A DNA stretch of 64,000 nt, taken from the NCBI RefSeq assembly GCF_019175285.1, contig NC_056527.1, forward strand, positions 110,223,836 to 110,287,835, in the 5' to 3' direction. Below are positions 56,501 to 64,000 of the stretch, one piece after another; positions within the stretch are counted from its first letter, which is position 1, and every line of letters begins with the position of its first letter. The notes beneath the pieces were generated by a model, which ran no database searches, had not been told where the DNA came from, and worked only from the letters and a program-made list of their open reading frames with translations. The translations under genes were made by a program, and so were the position numbers. Origin of the DNA: Sceloporus undulatus. Lineage: Eukaryota; Chordata; Lepidosauria; Squamata; Phrynosomatidae.

Positions 56501-59500
56501 TTTATTGATATTTTATATTTTTAACTTTGGTATGAGGGCTTTTTTAGAAGCTGTTTTCTGTTTTTACTTTTGTAAGTTGCTTTGACTCCTGGATAGGGAA
56601 ACTACAAGAGCAACAGGAACAATAACCAATGTTCACAGGCCACATTCCACTGACTACTAGTGGCCAGAAAGCAATAGCAGTTGCCCTAAGCTTCTTGATA
56701 GCTTTCTTATTTGAAGGGCACCAGATTGTGGAGATATAGAGTAACAACTGTATAACACCAGTCAGTATTAGCATCCCTAAACTTCGGGTGTAGTGAGTTG
56801 GGCCTTGCCACTAGGCAGATGCATTTTGGAGTCCTTAGCATCATCTACACTGCAGAATTGAGGCAGTTGGGCACCACTTTAACTACCATGACTCAATGCT
56901 GTGGAATTCTGGGATTTGTAGTTTTGTGAAATATTCAGCCTTCTCTCTCAGAAAGCTCTGATTCTGCAACAAACTACAAATTCCAGGATTATATATATCC
57001 TTCTTTATATATACTTCTGTTAAATGTTCTTTATTCTGCTTTGCCCTTTATGAGCAGGATTTCCAGTTCACAAGCCAGACCTGATCTTCAGGATGGAGAA
57101 TAGTAGTAACCAGGACTTGAGTTTACAAGACTCTGAGGATTCTGCAGAAAGGCCACCAATGGGAGTTGTAGGTGAGAGAAGAATTGTCTTGTGATGTCAC
57201 TGTTTTTTCTTCTGTGTTACATACATACATTTATTTATTTATTTATTTCAAGGATTTTTATCCTGCCTTACTCTCACAATGGGATTCACATTACAGATGA
57301 TACAAGCTTGCTCGGTCTTTAACCAAGTCTTAACAGTATTTAACCACAAACTGGTTTCTGATCACTATATTGCAATGTGCAATAGCCAAAGCAGGAGATT
57401 CAAGTGTTGTGTTTTAGGAGTGGGCACAAGAATGGATTGCAACAGTATTTGGAGACCATGGGGCAACTGCTAGTGGCCCACCTAGTGCCTGTTGATTCCT
57501 GCAAAATGCCAAATTCAGTGGACCTCAGTTTAATACAGCAAGCTGTTTCATATTCTTAACCAACAGTGCAAGACAAGTCTGCTTGGCACTCAGGATAAAC
57601 CAGGTTTTGGGGAGAATCTTAGCCTTATTTACTTGCAGGGTGCTTATGTCTGCTCCCAGATTGCTCCTACAAGTTTGAGCAGCTGAACAAACCACAGACA
57701 TACATGTAAAAAAGGGATTGGCTAATGCTAGCACATTGCCTTCCCCATTACAAGGGCTCAGAAGTCTGTTCCATATGCACCTACCTCCACATTTTAAAAA
57801 CTTTTAAAAAATCAATTAAGAATACCTTTGATATCCTATAGGATACTTTCTTCTGCTTTACTTCCTGGTTGAAAGAAAAAGAACCTTTGGGGGCATTTTT
57901 GGTAACTAGTAAATAAATAAGTGAAAGTGAGCCTGGTGTAATGGTTTGAGCACTGCACTACAACTCTAGAGACCAGGATTCAGTTCCCCGCTTGGACATG
58001 GAAACCTACTGTGTGACTTTGTGTGAGTCACATACTCTCAGTCCCTGAAAACTCCATGGTAGCTTCACCTTAGGGAGAGACTTGAAAGCACACAACAAAA
58101 TCAACAACGACAACAACAACATAAATAAATAAGTAAGTCAGGTTGGCCAAAATAAATTGAAAGGGCTGGAGATCTCACAATTATCAGTGTGTGTGTGTAC
58201 ATATGTTTCAACGACTCTACTTGCCCATTCTGTAGATGTAAAGACTAAGGTGCCTCTGAGCACATGCTGAGCCCAGGTATTTATTTTTAATACCAGAACT
58301 AAACTTGTGGTCCTTTCACACAAAGAAGAAAAATGTCTGAGTTTCTCCCCCAAGCTTTCTTAATTTTAGCAGCCAAAATGAACAGGTGAAAGAATACTTT
58401 TTAGTAAACAGTGAGGCAGCAGATGACAAACAGTGGAGGAAACATCACCCTCTTATAGATGATATGCTCCAGCCTTCCTTTGATGCTGCAAAATGGTTGA
58501 ACTGGGCCCTTAAATATTGAATTTTACTTTTGACTATACTGGTGATGGTACTCTAGATCCCTGTGCTTGCCTGCTGGGTTCCTTGGGCTGGGGTGCACCT
58601 CCTTCCCCCATGCAAGGCCACTGGAAGATGGATTCCCAAAGATTATGTAATACAGAAGCAAACAAGAAACTGAAATGCACAGACAGGACTTCTGCAGCAG
58701 AGCATCTGCTCCTTAATCTTTTTTTGTCTTCCTCTTTCCCAGCTGAGCTCTTGAGTGACTGTGAGAAGCTGACAACCTGGAAGAAAGAGGAAGCTACAGA
58801 CAAGCTACCTCCAGTGCCGAGATCGAAAAGCCCCCTTAAAGGCTGGGAGGCCACTGCCATAAGTAGCCCTCCCAGCAAAGAAGGGAATACGCTCCGCTGG
58901 CATCGGACTGAACCACGTTTTGGGTGTCCTGACTGTGAGAAGACCTTCCCCTGGCAGTCGGCCTTGGCTCGGCACCAGCTTTCACACTCTGGGGAGAAGC
59001 ATTACCGCTGCTCAGACTGCCCAAAGACCTTTGCCCAGCGCTCCAAGCTAGCCCGGCACAGGCGCCTCCATAAGAAGGAGGTCCCCTGTGAGTGCCTGGA
59101 ATGTGGCAAGCGCTTCTGTGACCGCTATAAGCTTGCCCGCCACCAGAAGATCCACGCTGATGAGCGACCTTACAGCTGTGACATTTGTGGCCGTGGTTTC
59201 TGCATCAGCTCTAACCTGCAGCAGCATCGGCGGGTGCATACAGGCGAGCGCCCCCATGAGTGCTCGGAGTGCGGAAGGCACTTCAGTCGCCGCTCCAATC
59301 TCGTCCAGCACCTCCGGGTTCACCAGCCACAGTGGCAGCAGCAGCAGGAGGAGGAGGAAGGTAGGCAGGGCACGAGACTCCTCCCAGGAGACTCTGAGTT
59401 TGGAACAGGCTCTGATCTGTGTGAGGAAGAGTGGGAATATGAGTGGATTGCAGACACCCAGGATAGTGAACAGATGGCTGAGCTCCCTGTGGAAAAGGGT

Positions 59501-60304
59501 GAGGAGAAGACAGTTGAGCCCCCTGTGGAAAATGGTGGGGATGAGCCAATTTCAGAGCTCCGCACCATGAACCAGGAAGACGAGGAGATCCTACAGCTCT
59601 GTGTAGGAGGTTATGACCATGGGTGGACTACGGAAATCAGTGGCAAGCAGGGTGATATGGCACTCCAGGTTGGAAACCACGAACAACAACAGAGTTTGGG
59701 GCTATGCACTGGGAACCCTGAGAGTGAAGAGATCATGGAGCTCCGTTTAGGGGATGGAGACGAACAGGGGTGGAATGAGGAATTGGATGGTGAGGATGAT
59801 GACTGCTTAGTGGTTAGTGACAGAGGGTTACTCCAGCCTGACAATCAGAAAAGTTGTCCCAGTCCGAATCCCCCCTCCAATCAGACGCTCATACCACGAA
59901 CTGAGGTCCCGCAGAGCTCCGATTGTGGACGGATGTTTACCCGCTACTCCAGCTTCTCCCGACACCAGCAAATCCATGCCACGGAGCACCCCCATGAGGG
60001 CCGGGAGTACCAGTCCTTCATCTTGCCCAGTCTGCTGTCCCAGCTCCAACACTCCCATACATCTGGGAAGCCCCACCCATGCCCTAACTGCCCCAAAAGC
60101 TTCAGCCACCGTTCCAAATTACTGCGCCATCAGCGCATCCACACAGGTGAGCGCCCTTTCCAGTGTAATGACTGTGGGAAAAGCTACAGCGACAATTCGA
60201 CCCTCCTCCGACACCAGCGTGTCCACAGAAATCCCCAGTCTTTGGGATCTGTCCCTGTGCAGGAACATAACTCTCCTTCATCTCCCCAGATCGTGTGGTG
60301 CTGA
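52350..60304 (+). CDS. SCAN-KRAB-C2H2 zinc-finger protein, complete (998 residues)
   Basis: Four coding exons (52350-53543, 54390-54516, 57058-57171, 58743-60304) join in frame with GT-AG sites. Residues 1-306 form an acidic extension with imperfect repeats. Residues 307-396 are a SCAN dimerisation domain ([20 protein letters not shown], then [17 protein letters not shown]). Residues 399-440 are a KRAB A box ([27 protein letters not shown]), and a B-box-like piece ([10 protein letters not shown]) follows from 441. Five C2H2 fingers span about 538-672. An acidic linker leads to one degenerate finger (about 869-890, first Cys lost) and two good fingers (about 922-976). The family binds DNA, and KRAB usually recruits TRIM28/KAP1 for silencing. 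An in-frame TAA at 52329 supports the start. SCAN is known to descend from a Gypsy/Gmr1-like capsid. The orthologue is not identified, so no symbol is given. Confidence 0.93.
53544..54389. other. Zinc-finger gene intron between SCAN and KRAB exons
   Basis: No repeat or exon recognised. Confidence 0.6.
54390..54516 (+). CDS. SCAN-KRAB-ZNF exon: KRAB A box
   Basis: This 127-nt exon has the standard length of KRAB A-box exons. It encodes [20 protein letters not shown] and then [20 protein letters not shown]. The acceptor is CTGTTTCAG and the donor GTGAGA. It ends in phase 1. Confidence 0.95.
54556..55000 (+). mobile_element. L2-like LINE, 3' end
   Basis: aaagccctacatggcttggg and ggatctcttccggcaggcc, then the tail gcgggatataaataaaag. 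Inserted about 40 bp after the KRAB A exon. Confidence 0.82.
55600..56388 (+). mobile_element. L2-like LINE 3' fragments, two copies
   Basis: A short piece at 55600-55790 and a longer one at 55795-56388 (cactggctgccagtctg, tggttatgacctataaaacc, gagggatataaataaagg). Confidence 0.72.
56395..56600 (+). mobile_element. L2-like LINE tail fragment
   Basis: cagcaggctcggaggaaaag to ttgctttgactcctggatag, a further old L2 end in tandem. Confidence 0.55.
56840..56990. repeat. Foldback MITE family A, right end lost
   Basis: catctacactgcagaattga to actacaaattccaggatta. It lies 70 bp before the KRAB B-box exon. Confidence 0.75.
57058..57171 (+). CDS. SCAN-KRAB-ZNF exon: KRAB B-box-like linker
   Basis: Encodes [20 protein letters not shown] and an acidic tail ending PPMGVV. 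GFPVxKPDLI is the usual start of a KRAB B box, but the rest of the box is not conserved. The acceptor is TGAGCAG and the donor GTGAGA. Confidence 0.9.
57172..57924. other. Zinc-finger gene intron, no exon seen
   Basis: A (TTTA)n run near 57230; otherwise unassigned. Confidence 0.55.
57925..58110 (+). repeat. tRNA-derived SINE
   Basis: gcctggtgtaatggtttgag to gacttgaaagcacacaac. Confidence 0.75.
58743..60304 (+). CDS. SCAN-KRAB-ZNF last exon: zinc fingers and stop
   Basis: The exon opens after TTTCCCAG with [10 protein letters not shown] and holds all fingers. The first cluster begins [40 protein letters not shown] and [10 protein letters not shown]. The second begins [10 protein letters not shown] and [10 protein letters not shown]. 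Linkers such as HTGERP occur twice. The stop TGA is at 60302-60304. An acidic insert of nearly 200 residues separates the two clusters. Confidence 0.95.
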
Positions 60305-60589
60305 TGTTATAAATCTCCTTTTTTATGTGAGAATTCATTGAGAAAGCCAGCTGCTGAGAATACTTGCTGTGGACTAATTACATTTTCATGTGCTGGTTTA
60401 ACAGTTCATTGTTGCAACTGCAATTTTGTGGTGCTGGGGTAGTTTGTTTTTATTGCAGTTTTGGAAAAGTTTGGAGTCATTTTGAGGAGTGACCAGAGTT
60501 ATATTTGAAAAACGTGTCAAAGGGGGATGGGGTAGCCAACCTGGAAATCCAAATGCCTCTACTAGCCAGGGTTTGTGGTTTTTCCTATT

Positions 60590-60655
60590 ACCGGGTTTCA
60601 TGGCCGAATGGGATCTCCAGAGTCATAGTCCATCACTCAAACCACTACACTCACT
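60590..60655 (-). repeat. tRNA-derived SINE head fragment
   Basis: tctccagagtcatagtccat and caaaccactacac. Confidence 0.6.
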
Positions 60656-60741
60656 TTTACAACTCCTGAAATCCCCAAACCCACACCCCAATTCAATTGA
60701 AATTCTTAAAGTTTCAGGGTGATTTTTAAAAGAGTGGTCTA

Positions 60742-60980
60742 GAGATCCAGCATGTCATAGTGGTTTGAGTGTTGGCCCGTGACTCTGGAGACCAGGGTTC
60801 AATTCCCAGCTTGGCCATGAAACCCACTGGGTGACTTTGGAAAAATCACACTCTCTCAGCCTCAGGGGAAGGCAATGACAAACCTTCCGTGAAGAAATAT
60901 TGCCAAGAAAAAGGCCTGATAGGTTCAACCTTAGGGTTGCCGTAAGTCAGAAACGACTGGAAGGCATACAACAACAACAA
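60742..60980 (+). repeat. tRNA-derived SINE, full length
   Basis: agcatgtcatagtggtttga, ggttcaattcccagcttggc, to gaaacgactggaaggcatac and an AAC run. Confidence 0.85.
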
Positions 60981-61504
60981 AGATACTTGGAATCACCACA
61001 AAACATGATGGTTGTTTCCTGGCTTCCCCAAAGTGAACTCCCAAGCACTCAGTAATGCAAAACCATCAAATATTAAGCCGAAAAGAAACCGGGAAGTGAC
61101 ACAGTGTTGTTTCTGGTTTTGTTTTTGATGGGTCAATATGGATGTCATGACAATTGCAATTGGCCACCCCCTTGCATAAATGACTCTGCAATCATTAACA
61201 CTTTTTGTGTGAGACACTTCTCTCTCTGGACTGTTCCATATCAGGTTACAAGTGGATGGCTGGATGGATGAATGCTAATATATGAAGAAAAGCAAATTGC
61301 AGCATTCAGAATAATCTAGCATGTTGTGGAAGCCTGGTTTTGAACTGTTCCTTACACATGCCAAAGAATAGTACCTTTTTCTCTGCACAGAGAATTGAAT
61401 GGAAAAGCATTCAGCTCTTTCTAGCGGTGCAGTGTAGAAACAGATTTATCTCCTAATTTCATTTTGTGTGAACTAGGCCTTCTATAGTTTCAGGGTTCAA
61501 AATG

Positions 61505-61830
61505 GAAATAATGGCGCGATACAGACTGCCCAAAATGGGCGGTCTGCTTGCGCCTTCATTTGCTGCGTGGAGGAGCCTCAGCGGCCAAACTGCGAGGCTC
61601 CTCCGTGCCGCAAAAAAGAAGCCCCAAAATGGCGCTTCTTGTTGCGGCGTGCTAATGACGCCACAAGGCACCAATGGCGCACTCACGACGTCATTAGCGC
61701 TGCGCAATGTGCAGACACTAGGCGTCCGCAACGTCAAGATGGCGGCGCCCATGTAGAACGGGCACCGCCATTTTGTACGTCTCCAGGACGTACTAGGGTT
61801 AGGGGCGTGCGTAAAGCACCCAACATACTT
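61505..61830 (+). mobile_element. GC-rich non-autonomous DNA element
   Basis: gcgcgatacagactgcccaa at the left, nested palindromes (ctcctccgtgccgc against its inverse), ggcaccgccattttg, then ctagggttaggggcgtgcg. Related to 26246-26753. Confidence 0.6.
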
Positions 61831-61914
61831 CCTTATTTTAATTTTTGCCCTCCAGCTTGCTTGCAAGATTTTCTTCAGTCCTCCAACAGCCCAGTCAGTG
61901 CTGCTTCCCAGGCT

Positions 61915-62330
61915 GAAATCAAAGACAGCCTGGTTAGTCTGGAAAATCAGTATGCAAAGGGATCTTGTAGCACCTTTGAGACTAACTGAAAGAAAGATCT
62001 TGGTAGCATGAGCTTTGAGTCTATGAAAGCCTATGTTACCAGCTTCCTTCTTTCCTGCTACATCCGCACTATAGAAATAACCCAGTTTGACACCACTTTA
62101 ACTGCCATAGCTCAGTTCTATGGAATTCTGGGAACTGTAGTTTTGTGAGACATTTAGCCTTCTCTGTCCAAGAGTTCTGAACAAACTATAGTTCCCAGAA
62201 TTGCATAGCATTGAGCCTTGGCAGTTAAAGTGTCAAATTAGATTATTTCTGCAGTACGGCTTCAGCCTCAGTCTCAAAGGTACTATAAGATCCCTTTGCA
62301 TCCCAGGCTGAAAATTTGCTAATGACAAAG
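61915..62330. repeat. Inverted Penelope-like pieces around a MITE
   Basis: aaagggatcttgtagcacct (61958) and its inverse near 62270-62300 (aggtactataagatcccttt) flank the family A copy at 62056-62266. Confidence 0.5.
62056..62266. repeat. Foldback MITE family A, complete
   Basis: tgctacatccgcactataga and the inverse ttctgcagtacggcttcag. Confidence 0.83.
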
Positions 62331-63645
62331 AAACTACTGTTGTTTTTGTCTTGCCATTCTGGGTTTTGTCCACTGAATTCTTCCTGATGATTTTCAGTTG
62401 AGTGGGGAAGGCTGATAGGCCCTTGAAAATAAGGCCAACCAAAAACAGTGTGTTGCCTGAAGCAAAACAACCTGAAGAACCCCTCCTAACCAAAAGCTAG
62501 AGAAGTTACTTTGATAAAAGGTATCTCACTGCAAGGACCTCTCCCTGAAAGTAACGTCCTCATTCTGTCTAATGGTCTTTCTGGTCTTCCTTGGGAGACT
62601 CAGTGTTATGAGAGAATTTATGGGATGATAGTTATTCACTGTTTGTACATAATGAATAAAATCTATTTTCTTTTTTTGTTTCTATGGCTCTTTCAGTCAA
62701 GATAATTTTGTTGTCCAATGTAATTTTGTGTGACTAAAGGGACAAACTTACTTTCACATTTCACATATCCTAAAGTCCCACTGAGACCTCTAAATCAGAA
62801 GTAGGGAATCTGTGTTCCTCCAGATGATGTTGGACTGCAAGGCCCAGCATTGCCAGTGGTGAGGAATCATGCGAATTTCAGTCCACCAAAAGGAGAGCCA
62901 CACATCTTTCCTCCCAGTAGAAGCAATTACATTTCTGAAAGTATTACAGAACTATCAATAGTGATAAGATCTGGAAAATGGACTCGGCTATGTCAGCAGT
63001 AATGGCCTTCATTGCACTGAATCTGGCTTGCTGATCTGGAAGAGATGGACTGGCAGTTCTTTTCCTTCTTCTCTGACAGGCAATTTTTTAAAGAAAACTG
63101 TTGATATTCTTCAGTTTAAACACACCCAGCTCCCTTAAGTATTCCTCATACTGGCTTAGCTTACAGATTCTTTACATATTCTAGCCATGGTTTAAAGATT
63201 TGTTGTGGTGGGAGACAAAGATGGAGGAACAGAAAGGATGGGAAGGAGATAAGGATAAGTAGAGGTAAGTAGAACTGGTAAAGGTAAAAAGTGAGGGAGG
63301 GAAAGATGGATAAAAAGTCGTAGTAAGAGACTGGAGAAGAGGGAGGAGAGAAAAGGAAAAGGAAAATGCATTTAGGCAGGAGTTGGGGGGAAAGAGAACA
63401 GATAACAAAATGTGTGTTGCTGGGAGTTTTTTGGGGGAAAGGAGGCTGACAAGGTGGAGAGGGAAGACATTTAGCCAGGAGTTTGGGGGGGGGGGGCAGG
63501 GAAAAGAAGAGAAGTAAAATCAAAAGTTAAAAGAGAAAGGAATCAAGTGCTCAAGCAGAGCTGGGAAAAAACAAGCAAAGGTTCCTACCAAGCTTTTTGT
63601 TAACAATAACTTTCAGGTCACCTGTTACATATAACTGAAATAGTA
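62331..63645. other. No gene recognised; purine-rich stretch
   Basis: 63200-63540 is G/A-rich. No conserved frame. Confidence 0.5.
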
Positions 63646-63649
63646 CAAA

Positions 63650-63900
63650 ATAACCCAAAGGCACTAGAACCTATCTGATCTTGGAAGCTAAGCTCTGGTT
63701 AGTACTTGGAATGGGAGACTGCTAACAAACAGGCTATATTTGAGAGGTTGCCTGTTGACTTGGGTTGACTTCACAAATTTTATAGGGTTTTCTTAGACAA
63801 GGAATATTCAAGAGGTGGTTTTGCCAGTTTGTTTTTCTGAGATACAGCTTATAGCACTAGATTCATTGGTGGCCTCCTATTCAGGGACTGTCTGCTTAGC
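63650..63900. repeat. 5S-rRNA-derived SINE head followed by an inverted partial copy
   Basis: 63670-63725 (tctgatcttggaagctaagc, ggttagtacttgg) is 5S-like on the plus strand. 63770-63900 is the same SINE reversed (tatagggttttcttagacaa, gtggcctcctattc). Confidence 0.7.
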
Positions 63901-64000
63901 TTCCATGCTCATAGGACACAATAAACATCAAAAGAGATTGGTTTGCTGCTGAATGAATGCAGAACGAACCAATAACATCATGCTGTTTTAGTTTAGGGTT

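Larger units (their letters stand above)
60305..62660 (+). other. Probable 3' UTR of the zinc-finger gene, invaded by repeats
   Basis: Follows the stop codon. It contains a SINE fragment (60590-60655), a SINE (60742-60980), a GC-rich element (61505-61830) and a foldback MITE (62056-62266). A plausible AATAAA lies at 62651. The UTR end is not determined. Confidence 0.3.

Noticed and set aside
58517-58742. Upstream in-frame extension of the zinc-finger exon
   Set aside because: It is intron sequence ending in a polypyrimidine tract and CAG. The splice at 58743 keeps frame with the KRAB exons.

Overview
The window is vertebrate genomic DNA, most likely from a squamate reptile and probably an iguanian-type lizard. 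The evidence is a repeat landscape of RTE-BovB LINEs, CR1 and L2-like LINE 3' ends, a tRNA-derived SINE with a BovB-like tail, 5S-rRNA-derived SINEs, hammerhead-bearing Penelope-like fragments and very many foldback MITEs. It also carries a SCAN+KRAB zinc-finger gene. The recognisable genes (SLC5A2, an ITGAL-like integrin, BCL7C) all have human counterparts on 16p11.2, so this is a conserved-synteny block. Species identity is inference.

Layout. 1-9823: repeats, then the promoter and first coding exon of an SLC5A2-like glucose cotransporter (+, 8983-9093). 9924-13724, between two 100-N gaps: a short contig with two exons of a leukocyte integrin alpha chain (-, 12062-12156 and 11199-11263). 13825-20692: a repeat-rich contig with no gene I can recognise. 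20793-33000: SINE clusters and a BovB LINE with other elements inserted. 33598-42159: BCL7C, complete in six coding exons (+). 42160-47450: repeats. 47500-60304: a SCAN-KRAB-C2H2 zinc-finger gene, complete in four coding exons plus a probable non-coding first exon (+). 60305-64000: its likely 3' UTR and then repeats.

BCL7C encodes a SWI/SNF (BAF) chromatin-remodelling subunit, and the zinc-finger gene a probable DNA-binding repressor. The SLC5A2 and integrin fragments are unrelated membrane proteins. Their opposite strands and interleaved order across sequence gaps suggest a local scaffolding problem. Much of the rest is transposon-derived, with several nested insertions that can be dated relative to one another from target-site duplications.
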